Positions 11,707 through 26,254 of a stretch of 55,000 nucleotides of DNA are shown here, in pieces; position 1 is the stretch's first letter; every line of letters begins with the position of its first letter. The translations under genes and the position numbers were made by a program. Below the pieces are notes generated by a model. It had not been told where the DNA came from. It did no database searches and was given only the letters and a program-made list of their open reading frames with translations. The stretch is from contig CM022675.1 in NCBI GenBank assembly GCA_012295275.1, forward strand, positions 13,406,517 to 13,461,516. The letters run 5' to 3'. Origin of the DNA: Chrysomallon squamiferum (Eukaryota > Mollusca > Gastropoda > Neomphalida > Peltospiridae).

Positions 11707-12110
11707 TTTTAAGCTTTCCAATAAAGAGCAAAAACTAAAATAAATAAATAAATATATATAAATGCATTTTTTGTTTTATTCATTTTATTTGTATTATATA
11801 ATAAAAAATATATATATAAATAACGGCAGAATAAAATTAAAATAATAATAATAATAATTTAATATTAATATTTAATATATATATAAAATTATATATATAA
11901 TTATTTTTTATTTTTATTTATTTTGATGTTTATTATATATATATTTTTTTTTTTTTAGTTTTTTTTTTTTTATTTATATATATATATAATAAACAATTTA
12001 ATAAAATAAAAATATATAAATAAAAGTTACAGCATTTTTAATAAAACCAGCAATAACAAATATTTTAAGAAGAAAACGTACATTATATGATATATATATA
12101 TATATATATA
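11707..12110. repeat. Very AT-rich (TA)n-like region
   Basis: Alternating TATATA, T-runs and AAAT units, including (TA)n at about 12088-12112. No gene. Confidence 0.8.
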
Positions 12111-12480
12111 TAAAATTGTTTTTAAATTATGATTTTGGAAAGCAAAGAAGTGTGTGTGTTTACGACATGTACTTTGTGTGCTCGTGTCTAGACGCTGTTT
12201 GGAAGCGCGCAGTGACTGATGAAGAAAATGCATTAAGGAAAATTGGAGAGCAGCACAACATTCATCACAACTGAAACGTCGACGTCGAACTTGTGAACCC
12301 CTTCCTACCAGAGAGTCGTCTCTCTCGAAGACGTTACAAAAACAAAATGGCGGCTTTTGACCTCATTTCAGCCATCGCGCCACCGAAGTGAGGAGGCCAG
12401 GACAGCGATAACTGATATCTTGATGAAATCTGCCACAAAATATTTGATATATGTATATTTGGGGGCATACATATATATAT
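12111..12480. other. Unique CpG-containing block with ATGGCGGC
   Basis: A block of mixed composition containing ACAAAATGGCGGC at about 12343-12355. ATGGCGGC resembles the YY1-type motif common at starts of animal transcripts. The ATG at 12347 opens only 14 codons before TGA, and the GTGAGG there is a weak donor because the preceding base is A. A first exon is possible but unproven. Confidence 0.25.
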
Positions 12481-12489
12481 ATGTCTCCA

Positions 12490-12925
<436 letters not shown>

Positions 12926-13003
<78 letters not shown>

Positions 13004-13076
13004 GATAATAAGAGACAAAGAGGTAATGAATGAAATAAAAATAGAAAAAAAAACAAAAAATAATAATAACAATAAC

Positions 13077-13125
<49 letters not shown>

Positions 13126-13142
13126 GTAATAATAATAATAAT
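12926..13142. repeat. (GA)n, A-rich spacer, then (AAT)n
   Basis: About 70 bp of GA (12926-12995), a short A-rich spacer, then AAT units (about 13060-13142) with CAA/CAG variants. Confidence 0.93.
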
Positions 13143-13262
13143 TGTAAAAAGTAAAAACAGAGCAAAAAAAAAAAGAAGAAAAAATACACATACACAATCA
13201 AAGAAAAACATAGTGAGTCGTGCATGAACGCAAACACTCAAACGTGCATACACAATGCTATG

Positions 13263-13320
13263 TATCCTACTCACAGTATCCTACTCACAGTATCCTACTC
13301 ACAGTATCCTACTCACAGAC
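13263..13320. repeat. 14-bp tandem repeat, four copies
   Basis: The unit TATCCTACTCACAG repeats at an exact 14-bp spacing with no mismatch in the core. Homogeneity suggests recent expansion. Confidence 0.9.
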
Positions 13321-13491
13321 ACACAGACGCGACCACAGAAGCAGTAAACATTTAAGAGTATTGACAGGTGGAATAATTAACGTAATTAACTCTTCATCAC
13401 AGAAAAAAACATAGAAATTCTGAACTTTGAACGAACTTGTGGTTCTAATTATCATGATCATATCTGTTTAACACATAAGTTTCGTTATCAC

Positions 13492-13672
<181 letters not shown>

Positions 13673-13678
13673 TGTGTT

Positions 13679-13800
13679 CAGAAACAACTAGATTACAAAT
13701 CACATATAAGATCAAAATATAGGTTACAAAACTGGAAATTTACGAGTTGAAAACACGCAGCTTGTCACACAAACACAAACACATACATACATATAATCGC
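13679..13800. mobile_element. SSR-linked dispersed repeat, copy 2
   Basis: Shares CAGAAACA at its start and GAAATTTACGAGTT, AAAA and ACGCAGCT-GTCACACA at its end with 9576-9645. About 20 extra bases sit in the middle. A CA/CATA array follows, as in copy 1. Confidence 0.5.
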
Positions 13801-14505
<705 letters not shown>

Positions 14506-14590
14506 TCCATCCATCCATTCTTTCCTCACTACCATCCATTCTTCCCTCACTACCATCCATTCTTCCCTCACTCCCACCCTCATCTATCCA
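14506..14590. repeat. 21-bp tandem repeat
   Basis: Units ACCATCCATTCTTCCCTCAC(T) repeat about three times at 21-bp spacing after a short CCAT run, with a decayed fourth copy. Confidence 0.85.
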
Positions 14591-14819
14591 TCAGATAACC
14601 AGACTTCCATTCTCTCAAACGTCTATAAAAAAATGTTCATTTATTTCTTTCGTACTCAAAGTTAAAGATTTCTAAATTTGCGCGAAGGTTATGGATGAGT
14701 CTAAGGACTAAGTTATTTCTGTTCCAGCTCTGAGTTGCTGGATCTCGCCGCTGATGTCATTAATTACAGTTTTTAATCCTGGATTCTAACAAACCTGTAA
14801 CAGATTTGACAGATGATGA
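14591..14819. other. Unique spacer
   Basis: Nothing supported. Confidence 0.5.
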
Positions 14820-15165
14820 AGCGCAATGTGCTACCACAGAGTACAAAACGTCAACGTACATAGCCATAACACCGCCTTTATTTTATACACAACGAAACAA
14901 CCTCATAACACATCTTACATTTAAAAAAGAAGAAAAAAAAGTCTGTACGTAGATACAACGTCATAATACTTCCTACATTCATTGAAACAAGATCGTAAAA
15001 ATTAATATACTTAATACACAAAATAGTTTACAATGTTACAACGTCATCACACCTCCTGCATTTAATATACAGCTTATTATACAACGAAACAATGCAATAA
15101 CACCTCCTACGTTTAATACCAAACGTCATCCAATATGTTTTAACGCAACAAATACGTCAGAGCTC
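14820..15165. repeat. Diverged tandem array (AACGTCATAACACCTCCTAC-like)
   Basis: Phrases such as ACAACGTCATAA and CACCTCCTACATTTAATA recur several times with changes and variable spacing. This is an old, decayed satellite-like array. Confidence 0.55.
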
Positions 15166-15477
15166 AACTTGTTTTTTTATACGGAAAGGAATGCAGTGGA
15201 CACCAGTGGCCTTGCAATGAAACAAATAATTTTACAATTTAATAAGAAAACAAATCATCTGATGACAAAACTGGTTTCTCGTTCAAAGATGAAGCTGATA
15301 ACAAACAACGCCATGACGCCACCAGGAATGTAATGACGTAACGAACAACGTCATGACGTCACCAGCCTGACATAAAATAAAAATATAAAATTGTAACAAA
15401 TCAGGCTGCAATGCAATAACCTAATATGCCCCTACTTGTCTATGAGAATCACAGAGAGACAGACAGACATACAGCGA

Positions 15478-15484
<7 letters not shown>
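15166..15484. other. Unique spacer with a small CRE-containing duplication
   Basis: At 15305-15366 AACAACGCCATGACGCCACC and AACAACGTCATGACGTCACC appear in tandem about 43 bp apart; the second holds a perfect TGACGTCA (15354-15361). Confidence 0.6.

Positions 15485-15569
<85 letters not shown>
15485..15569. repeat. (GA)n microsatellite
   Basis: A pure array of about 85 bp. Confidence 0.97.
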
Positions 15570-15572
<3 letters not shown>

Positions 15573-15745
15573 AGATACAGACATACAAAAAAGAGAAAAC
15601 AGTAACAAAAACAGGAAATAAAAACAATGAAACGAAAATAGAAGAAGGACAAGGAAACAATACAAGAAGAAGACGTAGTAGTAGTAGTAGTAAAAGAAGA
15701 AGAAGAAGAAGAAGAAGAAGAAGGAGGAGAAGAAAAAGTAGAAGA
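15570..15745. repeat. A/G-rich tract with (AGT)n and (AAG)n
   Basis: Short AGT triplets followed by AAG triplets (about 15690-15725). Confidence 0.85.
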
Positions 15746-16735
<990 letters not shown>

Positions 16736-17100
16736 TATACTACTACAACAACTATTACTACTACTACTACTACTACTACCACTACTACTAATACTACTTC
16801 TACTACTACTATTACTACCACTACTACTTATAATAATAATAATAATAATAAAATGACAGTAACAATAATAGTAATAATAGTAATAACGATGATGATGATG
16901 ATGATGGTGATGATGATATTAAATAAATAAATAAACAAATAAATAAATAAATAAGAAAGAAAGAAAGAAAGAAAGAAGTAATTAAATACATTAACAAATA
17001 AATGGGAGATACAACAGAGAACAGCCATTAATCGGACGATGTTATCAAATAATAATAATGATGGTGATGATGATAATGTTGATGATGATAATAATAATAA
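16736..17100. repeat. Compound (ACT)n/(AAT)n/(GAT)n/(AAAT)n repeats
   Basis: ACT triplets (16740-16830), AAT (16831-16850), GAT (16890-16915), AAAT and GAAA units (16921-16975), then further AAT/GAT. Confidence 0.85.
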
Positions 17101-17320
17101 TAAAAACCCCAGATCAAGGGGAGAGTTATGTTGTTCTAGATCGATATTCTAAATGAGTTATCTATCCTTGTAATAAAACTATTCATTATCCAGACAAAAA
17201 CAGACCTGACATCTGTTACTATGTAATAACTTGCTTTTTTCAGTCTACTTTGCTTTTGTATGTATGTGTGTGTACGTACGCATTCTTACAAACACATACA
17301 ACATTTACAGTGAAACATAC
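17101..17320. other. Unique spacer
   Basis: Nothing supported. Confidence 0.5.
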
Positions 17321-17321
17321 G

Positions 17322-17322
17322 A

Positions 17323-17377
<55 letters not shown>

Positions 17378-17404
17378 AACACACACACATAATCATACAC
17401 ACGC
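17322..17404. repeat. (TA)n(CA)n repeat
   Basis: TA array followed by CA array with interruptions. Confidence 0.9.
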
Positions 17405-17653
17405 ACGTATGTTTCTTTGTGTGTTTGTGTGTGCGTTTACAAGCATGGGTATAGCAGCAGAAACACAGAATGTTCTTTCTCGTGAATTTGCTAAAGAAAT
17501 ATTAACTTATTATCACTTGATATTCAAGATCTCATTTTCTTGTTAAGCAGCGACTTTCATTTGTAAGCTAAAAGTTAATCACAAACAAAAATAAAACAGA
17601 CTTGAGAGAAAAACAAACAGCAAACACACACCAGACAATACCGATACTGTTCA

Positions 17654-17654
<1 letters not shown>

Positions 17655-17702
<48 letters not shown>
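17655..17702. repeat. (GT)n microsatellite
   Basis: About 24 GT units. Confidence 0.95.
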
Positions 17703-17705
<3 letters not shown>

Positions 17706-18413
17706 AGCTGAAAATCGAACGCGAGAAATGAAACAATCAGAACGTTGAACTGTGGCTCTGTGACACAGATGAAAAGAAGAATAATAATAAGAAGAAGCAG
17801 AAGAAAAAGATGAAAGCTGTTACTGCATCTACCATTGTTACAATTCCACTACAGTTACAACAATATCAATTGTAATTTTTAAAATCGTATGTTTGTGTGT
17901 GTGCATATATACATATTTATATATTATCTTTATATATATATATATATTTGAACTACGCACTCACAGACGCACGCATACACTCACGCACACAAACAAGCAC
18001 ACACACACACAGAGACATATCTCGCTAACAGACTAATTAATAAATGTGAATATGGACGGTTGCTGTGAGAGATGGAGAACGGTTCTCTAACAGTGATAAA
18101 CGAGAGTTTGAAAATACAATCAGAGTCGCGCGTAAACACGTATCACCACGTGCACACTTTACTAACGTTACCGGAGGTCACGTGATGTACCACACTTGTA
18201 AGAAACGCAGCCTGAAGGCAGGGAAGTCCAGGGTTCGCCACGGACCGCCTTACAATCAGAATTAATTAAATTAATACAGCCCGCCAGCCCTCGCTTTGTA
18301 GTGACCGACTCACACACAAACACACATACACACATATATATATAGGTTGATATTTATCAAATAAAATTTGGTATCTATTATACATTTGTAGATAAATACA
18401 TGCTAGTATATGT
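17703..18413. other. Unique block with an E-box palindrome
   Basis: No recognised gene. The 66-codon basic frame at 18065-18265 matches no family I know and lacks supporting context. TCACGTGA at 18178-18185 is one of five such palindromes in the window. Confidence 0.5.
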
Positions 18414-18462
18414 ACATACATACATACATACATACATACATACATACATACATACATACATA
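18414..18462. repeat. (CATA)n microsatellite
   Basis: About twelve CATA units. Confidence 0.93.
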
Positions 18463-18889
18463 AATACATACATATATATAGATATAGATATATTCAAAAC
18501 TCATGGTTTGTTTACAGATTTCTGTTTTGTTTTGTATCCATCTGTTTCAACTTCTCCATCAATTTTCTCTTTATGAGAGTTTATTATTATTTTTTTTTTC
18601 ATTTTTCATTTTATTTCCTTCCCGGATGACAAAGTTAATAGTTGTTCACGGCGATGCACACGACATCGTAATGCTTAAATATTCAAAGTAGCGTTTGAAT
18701 GACAACAGAAGGAAAATGAATATTTAACATCGTCTTTACGTCATCGCTGTTGTTTTCTATTTACAGCAAATAAGTCTACTCATTTGTTAAATGCGCAGAA
18801 AAATGAAAAACAACGACAACACCACTAAAAGCGAACGGAATAAAAAGAAAAACTACTGCAAAAGATAAAAACAAAAGATTAAAAAATGA
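18463..18889. other. AT-rich spacer
   Basis: No feature supported; the short frame at 18503-18691 has no recognisable content. Confidence 0.55.
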
Positions 18890-18910
18890 TAATAATAAAT
18901 AAATCAATAA

Positions 18911-18976
<66 letters not shown>

Positions 18977-19210
18977 AATAAATAAATAAAATAATAATAA
19001 TAATATCAAAGAAAAAATAAACAAAAAGAAATAAACAAAATGTAGCAACTAGTGCGAAATAAAAAACCCACAAAAAAACAATAGTAACGTGTAGACAAGA
19101 AACAACAATAAAAAATAATAAATAAATAAATAAATGAATAAATAAATAAATAAATGAACAAAAAAAAAAAAAAAAAAATTAAAGAAATAAAATAAAAAAG
19201 CAAATAAATA
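18890..19210. repeat. (AAT)n and (AAAT)n compound repeats
   Basis: AAT units (about 18912-18968), AAAT units (18969-18990 and 19110-19156) and A-runs. Confidence 0.9.
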
Positions 19211-19999
19211 AACGAAAACGAAAGAAAATCGAAGAAAATCGAAAAATCAGACAACACATTTATCACGGGTGTATTTCATTCATTCACTCTTTGATTCTTT
19301 CATTAGTTCGCCGATCCATGAATTAATCCACCCGGCCACCCTTTTATTGGTTAATCACGTGATTTCATGTTGGACTGGTAACAAACAATATTAACTCGAT
19401 CTGTTACGTTACACCAAACACTTTCTCTTTTCTCTTTTCTCTTTTCTTTTCTTTTTTCAAACAAACACTTAATTATTCATCTTTTCTCTTTCTTCTGGCA
19501 GCGATGCTTTCTGACGGGCAAACGAAAACAAAAAAGATAAAATAATTTATTTTTATTTTTTTATTTATTAACAATAATTCTTTCAGTATCCCACCACCGT
19601 TTAGTTTCACAGTGTTGCAGCATTAGTATTACTAATGCTTTAACTTTTGTGACGTGTGTTTTTCACTCCGGCTACGAAACAATGGCTGTATGGATTTCTG
19701 CATGTGCTGCACCGAGTGACTTCCCCTTATTCTAACTCTTTTGTGTGCCCTTCATACAAGACACCGTGAAACGTTTTCTCTGTTAGAACAATATCTATAT
19801 TCAGAGTATCTTAATCGATTTTTGTTTTTTCCTTCACAGCAATAACTATCCTGAATAGAGTGGAATAACTGCGAAACTCACAGAAAGACAGACAGACAGA
19901 CAGACACACACCTGTCTGTGGTACAGGTATGTGTGTGTGTGCGTGCATATATGTATATAATTAGCTTAGTATTCAGGAATATTTATTGGCAGCGTCTAA
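19211..19999. other. Unique sequence with small palindromes
   Basis: No gene seen. It holds TCACGTGA at 19355-19362, a perfect inverted repeat GCATTAGTA-T-TACTAATGC at 19620-19638, and a short CAGA run near 19890. Confidence 0.5.
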
Positions 20000-20192
20000 G
20001 CAGGAATTTGTGTGAATGTGTCTATGTGTTTGTGAGTATGTTCTATGTCTATGTCTGAGTATGAGTCTAAGTATATGTGTCTATGAATGTGTGTGTGTCT
20101 AAGTCTATATGTCTATGAGTGTTGTGTCTATGGATATGTGTCTATGAGCATGTGTCTATGAGCACGTGTCTATGGATGTGTGTCTATGTAAA
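20000..20192. repeat. 14-bp tandem repeat (TGTGTCTATGAGCA)
   Basis: The 3' part (20124-20190) has about five copies at 14-bp spacing. The 5' part contains more diverged GTCTATGAGT-like copies. Confidence 0.75.
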
Positions 20193-20719
20193 ACTTGTAC
20201 GTGGTTATGTATGATGTAAATAATTTTATCTTTTCATATAGTCAGTGGAATAAAAACAAAACAATAAATAAATAAATAACAAAATAACAACAACAACATC
20301 AATTCCAACAACAACAACAACAACAACAATACTAATAATCATAACAATAGTATTATTAATAATAATAATAATAATACTAAACATATTAGCTGTAGATAAC
20401 CCCAATGAACTTTAATATTCCCTGGATGAAAGGCGAACCAGACGCGGTGACGAGACGAGAGGTTATTATAAAAATGAGGACCGGACCGGCTGAACTAGCG
20501 CGAAATAATAATTGTTCTGTCTTTTCAGAGGAGAAAATTTCCAATTTGCCGACTTGTCAGAAGAACACCTGACATAAATTCAAACGAAGCTATATTACAT
20601 CTACACCAGAACAGACACAAAATGTCGACTCACTTTATCAGTCCCGGGTCCCCAGGGACTGAGGTCCGAGACACGAGAAATAAGTAAATAGAAAAACTAA
20701 TTTCATGGTTCGTATACCC

Positions 20720-20721
<2 letters not shown>
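20193..20721. other. Noncoding with short (CAA)n and (AAT)n
   Basis: CAA triplets near 20288-20328 and AAT near 20358-20373; the rest is unique and shows no gene. Confidence 0.55.

Positions 20722-20759
<38 letters not shown>
20722..20759. repeat. Poly(T) run
   Basis: About 38 T. Confidence 0.95.
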
Positions 20760-20994
20760 CTCTGATATGTTGGAATTATTGTGTGCTAAGGTGGGTTACT
20801 GTACTCAGATAAAGGCATTAATATATATAAATGCATTAATACAGACACATATGCACATACACACACACATACATACATATATCACTTGTTCATGCAAACA
20901 AACATTTAAAGATATATAAATATTTCCGTATTATCACATAAAGTATGCACGACCACAGTGAGAAGGATTCTGGCTGAAATACATTGATGTTCTA

Positions 20995-21025
<31 letters not shown>

Positions 21026-21448
21026 ATATGTATATATGTATATATGAAATGAAATTCACGATAAAGCTTTGCTAACGCTTCTGCGCATGTCGTAAATTAT
21101 CTATGACTTACGTAACAGATAAATCGTACGTAGAGTTCAGACACGGTCTATCAGAGCTAAAACTGTTATCGTTATTCAGAGCTGCAGCCAAAATCTTTCT
21201 TCCGAATCATTTCAATTTTTTTATTTTTTATTTTTACTTCAATCATACAACGACTAATGGGCCATAATTTCGTATTCGTTTTGCATAGCACGAAGCAACA
21301 TTAACAACTGCTACATAGCAACACTAATGTCATTAACGCAGCGGGATAACACACACACATATATATATATACATGTGTGTGTGTGTTAGATATAGATATA
21401 GATCGATAGATCGATGGAATAACTGATTACTGTGTTAAGAGACCACCT
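20760..21448. other. AT-rich noncoding with (TA)n and TATATGTA units
   Basis: A TA array at about 20996-21013 passes into five TATATGTA octamer units (to 21045). No gene. Confidence 0.6.
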
Positions 21449-21690
21449 GTATCCTGCGTAGGTTATGATGTCGAATGCAGCAAAAAGTAATTTTTTCCAT
21501 CGAAAAAAAGCAATGTGTTTCGTCAAAGCACGGAGATATAGAAATTTACCTATCTATCTAGATAAAGCAGGATATATATATATATATATATATATCCCGC
21601 GTAGATTATGATGTCGAATGCAAAGCAAAAAGTAATTTTTCCTTCGAATAAAGCAATATCTTTCGTCAAAGCACGGAAATATAGAAATTT
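21449..21690. repeat. About 98-bp direct duplication around a microsatellite
   Basis: Copy 1 (21449-21547) and copy 2 (21593-21690) share TATGATGTCGAATGCA, GCAAAAAGTAATTTTT and TTTCGTCAAAGCACGG in the same order with a few substitutions and indels. A TCTA/(TA)n microsatellite lies between them. Confidence 0.85.
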
Positions 21691-22264
21691 GTGTGTGTGT
21701 GTGTGTCTGTGTCTGTCTGTGTCTGTGTGTTTGTATTGACTACATTTATTAAAATATTCATCAAGGCGGCTAAACTCTCACCTCGTGCATAACAGAAACC
21801 GTCAGAAAAATGCGCACAAAGCCAAAATGTCGTAACACACGAACAGCCCGATTTTCCTCATTAACACAGAACTGTTATTGCTGTCGCTGCCGTTATAATC
21901 AAAATCAAAATAACGATAATTGTTCAGTCCACCTGGACAAACACTACAAGTGAATGAAAATTCAATTCAGTGAATTAACAAACAAATTATTAAATCAATA
22001 TCGACACAAAACTCGAATACTGTTCGTTGTCAGTGATGTGTGTAAATTCGGTCACGCATGGGCGGACAAAACAACAACAACAAAAAAAACCTCACTGGTA
22101 CCGTACATGGACACAGTGTGGGGGAAAAACAGATCGATAATTTCAGATAACAATCACTGATCATTGAACAGCACGCACGGGTAGAACGATGATTTCGATG
22201 AATGATAAAACTGGATGAGTAAAAAAATAAAGATTAAAAAATACGAAAAAAATATACGAGGAAG
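21691..22264. other. Unique sequence, no gene seen
   Basis: A short GT run lies near 21691-21727. The frame at 21954-22160 is unrecognised. Confidence 0.5.
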
Positions 22265-22327
<63 letters not shown>

Positions 22328-22489
22328 GAATCAATAAATGAATAAATAAATAAATAATTAAATAAATAAATCAGGATATAAGGGAAATATAAATTCATTA
22401 TTTATTTATTTATTCAATCATTCATTCATTCATTCATTCATTCATTCATTTATTTATTTATTTATTTATTCATTTTTTATTTATTTATT

Positions 22490-22543
<54 letters not shown>
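22265..22543. repeat. Inverted SSR pair: (AAT)n(AAAT)n ... (ATTT)n(ATT)n
   Basis: Left arm: AAT (22265-22324) then AAAT. Right arm: TTTA/TTCA units then ATT (to 22543). The arms are complementary in mirrored order and could form a large hairpin. Confidence 0.85.
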
Positions 22544-22785
22544 TTGATTTTTAAAACTTTTCCTGTCAGAAGATGTTAGTAAATATACACACACATACAC
22601 AAACATACACATACATACTTGAATGTATGTGCATACATCCATCAACAGACACACACAACAGAGATGCACATATGCATACACACACGGACATACGCACGCA
22701 CATACACACATACACCCATATACGCACAACGGGGACACACATTAAACATCATGATTATACGTATTTTATATTAAATATAAATCTT

Positions 22786-22791
<6 letters not shown>
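22544..22791. repeat. Degenerate CA/CATA-rich stretch
   Basis: Imperfect ACACAT and CATACA units without a clear period. Confidence 0.6.
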
Positions 22792-22875
<84 letters not shown>

Positions 22876-22902
22876 CCTCCCTCTCTCTCTCTCTCTCTCT
22901 CT
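22792..22902. repeat. (CT)n with internal (CCCT)n
   Basis: CT array interrupted by three CCCT/CCT units. Confidence 0.97.
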
Positions 22903-24794
22903 ATTTTAGTCAATGCAGACAGCTACGCTGACAAAATGTCAGCGCAAAGCGTTTGTAAAGTACTGTTGCAGTTAAGATAATTGTTTCAGTTCTCTCGCAC
23001 GAAGTTTGATTACAGACACAGCTAACTGACACAGAGAAAAATAATTTGTTCAGCAATTACATTGATTTTACATGTTTGTGACCCCCAAGTGAGAGCTTCC
23101 TTTCGATACTGGTATTCACGTGACTGATGACGTATAGGAGAGGCGGAGGGCTATGATTATATTGTTCATTGATTCTAAGCTCAACTGCGTGTGTATATGA
23201 TATATGTGTAGCTGTATGTACGTATGCATATGCATGCATATTTAGCAGTTATTACACACACACACACACACACACACAGATATATAGAGTGTGTGTATTG
23301 CTTTGCGTATGTTGTTGACGTTATTAAAAATGGCCACAATTACGTCATTATTAGTAAATCTCTAATGGATCCGTGAAATGGGTCGACGGTGCGTAGTTGT
23401 ACGCTGGGTACGGACCTGGGATAATTAGAGAACAGAATAAACACGGAAACAAAGAAACCAAGTATCCCAGAATTATTCTTACCTGATAAATCTTATCACT
23501 TAGCAGTTGAAAACAGCATATGGCTTAACTTAGCGTCCTATCTTCTGTCGTCAATAAAACCCGATAACAACATCGTTTATTTTCTCAGTCTTTCGTCGAT
23601 TTCTTAACAGATGAAACGCACACACGGACGCACGATTCCCAACTGCAACTTTGCGTAAAAAGTGCTGCCATATTCTGAAAACTTCTTCTTGTAGCTGTGG
23701 TGTGTGACTATAAATAATTTAGATGACATGGAACGGCGGTTGTGACGTCTTAGAATGAGGGATGCAAACGCGTATTACGTTGCGCTATTATATGACGTAA
23801 TAGTTTACAAAAAAAAGGTCAGTGACCGGGGGAACCTCTACTGATCGGGTGCGGGGTGGTGGGTGTGGAAATTTTAAGTTAATAAATCAAAAATCTGTTT
23901 TTATATGGTAGAATCCAAAAGAAGGCTGCACCCGACTCGAGCCCTAACTGAACCAATTCCGTTTTTTTGTGTTTTTTTTTGTATTTATTTTTATTTTTTT
24001 AGTGTTTGGCTGATTATGAAAGAAAATTCACGTAAGTACGTACACACTGGCATCTTCTTTATTGAATCACTGTTTCGCCTATCGTGTTTTTAATCATAAT
24101 CTTGTCAGTTAGCTTCTTTTATTTGCTGCTGTGGGAAAAAAAAGAAAAGACTTGCCGAACTAAGCCGAATAATGTCGATTACAATTAACAGAGAATAGAA
24201 AAGAAAAATGTTATCAATATTCATTAGATTTCGATTGGTTCATCATGCATAGAGATCTGTGCAGTTAGAACTCACACACTTACAAACAATAAATGACAAA
24301 ATGTCGAGATATAATCACGTTAATAAACAATCGTTTTTATTTTAAATTTCCTGATAACCAGGCCGGGTGAATTACATACGTGGGCTGGGTTAGATCCACT
24401 GGCCGTACGTTCTGACAAATTCATCAAAATATTCACTCACTTTTCTTTCTGTCTTTTATTTCTTCTTCGACTTATTCGTTTTACTTAATACTCAGTCATT
24501 CTTTTCCTTTTTTTCTTTCTTTCTTTCCCCCCCACCACAATATTTTAATTATTGGTAAATCTTTAGAAGGTAAACAAACTCGACCGAGAACCGGAAACTG
24601 TTTTCTTATTGTAATTCGAGTCAGTCTTTATGCGCACCGCATTACGAGACGGAAGCATTACGTAATAAAGAGAAATGTAGTAACTGGGCAAAATATTCTT
24701 GTTGTGATTTCTACCTACATATAACAGATTTCGAACAACTTACGTGGTGAGTGAGGAAGAATTAGAGGGCGGGAAATAGAAAGAAATGAAGAGA

Positions 24795-24797
<3 letters not shown>
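22903..24797. other. Long unique stretch without a recognised gene
   Basis: About 1.9 kb of mostly non-repetitive AT-rich DNA, with one CA array at 23253-23278. No coding frame has recognisable content. A minus-strand donor-like CAG|GTAAGA lies at 23482-23483, so an untranslated exon of a minus-strand transcript cannot be excluded. Confidence 0.45.

Positions 24798-24874
<77 letters not shown>
24798..24874. repeat. (GA)n microsatellite
   Basis: A pure array of about 77 bp. Confidence 0.97.
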
Positions 24875-24877
<3 letters not shown>

Positions 24878-24984
24878 AAAAGAATTACTTCGTCAGAGAT
24901 TTTGCTGTTCAATAACAATAATTATAAATAAATAAATAAGTAATGATGATGATAATACAATAACAACATAAACAACAAAAACAG

Positions 24985-24990
24985 CAACAC

Positions 24991-25039
<49 letters not shown>
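24985..25039. repeat. (AAT)n microsatellite
   Basis: About 18 AAT units. Confidence 0.93.
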
Positions 25040-25920
25040 TTACTGTATTAAAAACAAGAACAAAAACAAATTAATAAAATAAAAATAAAAACGAAAGTGA
25101 GCCAATAAAACAAACTTCTCCGAATTCATCATCGTCGTACTGGAATGGTCGAAAACGGAGAAAACAGGAAATGTATTATTTATGTACATCCCACCAACGC
25201 GGAGTGAGAACCGCTGCGCTTAACAAAAACGTTACGTAAAAGGCGGAGTGAAAACAACGGATAGCAATTTGCGACGTCTGCAACAGACAAAAGGTGACCG
25301 ATATTGACAAAGAAAACAAAAAAAAAAAAAAAAAAAAAATATATAAAAAATAAAATAACAAAAATAAAGAGGACAGATTTCGATAAAACCTGCGAACAAA
25401 AGCTCTCTGCATACGACGTTAAAAAACAAATAATTTTATTAACCATGTTTCATTAACAGCGGTTCTCTGCAGGGGACACAACGATCCTGTGAAAGATATG
25501 CGAGTTATTTTTAGGAGCTGTGATCGTTCAGTGTAGATTACAAGCAGAAAAAAAAAAAAGAAAGAAGGTGAAAAAAAAAGAAAGGAGAGAGTTAATGATA
25601 AGAGTTTGTAATGAGATTTGCGAGATTAATAACGAAAAATACTCAGCTAAGACCTTTTCGAATTACGAGTTAATCCTTTTAGGATGTATTTTTAAACCTT
25701 TTTTTTTCTTCTTCTTCATGTAATTTAATTGATATTAGAGTGTAATCATTTTTCTTTTTTCCCTCTTTTTATTTTTCTAATTTTGTTCTGCCTCGGTTTA
25801 AATCCTTCTTCTGGTTTTTTTTTTTTTTTCTAAAACCTCTTTATATTATTCACCTCTAATATATAACATATTTATTTGTTTAAATTATAAACTTGTTATT
25901 TTTTCTTAGCTTTATATTTA
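25040..25920. other. AT-rich noncoding
   Basis: A-run at 25319-25340 and several T-runs. The overlapping minus frames at 25176-25446 contain Phe-runs from the A-run and show no family. Confidence 0.55.
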
Positions 25921-25970
25921 TTAATTTTTTTTTTTTTTTTTTTTATTACTGATGTTTTTTTTTTATTTTT

Positions 25971-26018
<48 letters not shown>
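25921..26018. repeat. Poly(T) followed by (TA)n
   Basis: Interrupted T-runs lead into about 21 TA units (25976-26018). Confidence 0.93.
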
Positions 26019-26021
<3 letters not shown>

Positions 26022-26254
26022 TTTCTTTTGGTGTCGAAAGATTTAGTGATGAAACTTGGAATCATTTTGATGTTATCACGTGTCTAGCACATGGTTTTAT
26101 TTAATCATATTCTAGAAAAGAAACCCGTAATCACAGTTCTCCGTCTTCTTCTTTTTTCTTTTTTTTTCAATCAGAAAAAACAGCTTCATTTTTTGTTCTT
26201 AGCTAGAAAGTTATACAAATCAATATATGGTTTAAAAATATTTATATAACTGTT
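26019..26254. other. AT-rich spacer
   Basis: Nothing supported. Confidence 0.5.

Noticed and set aside
18065-18265. 66-codon basic frame
   Set aside because: No known motif, no splice or promoter context, and a length expected by chance.
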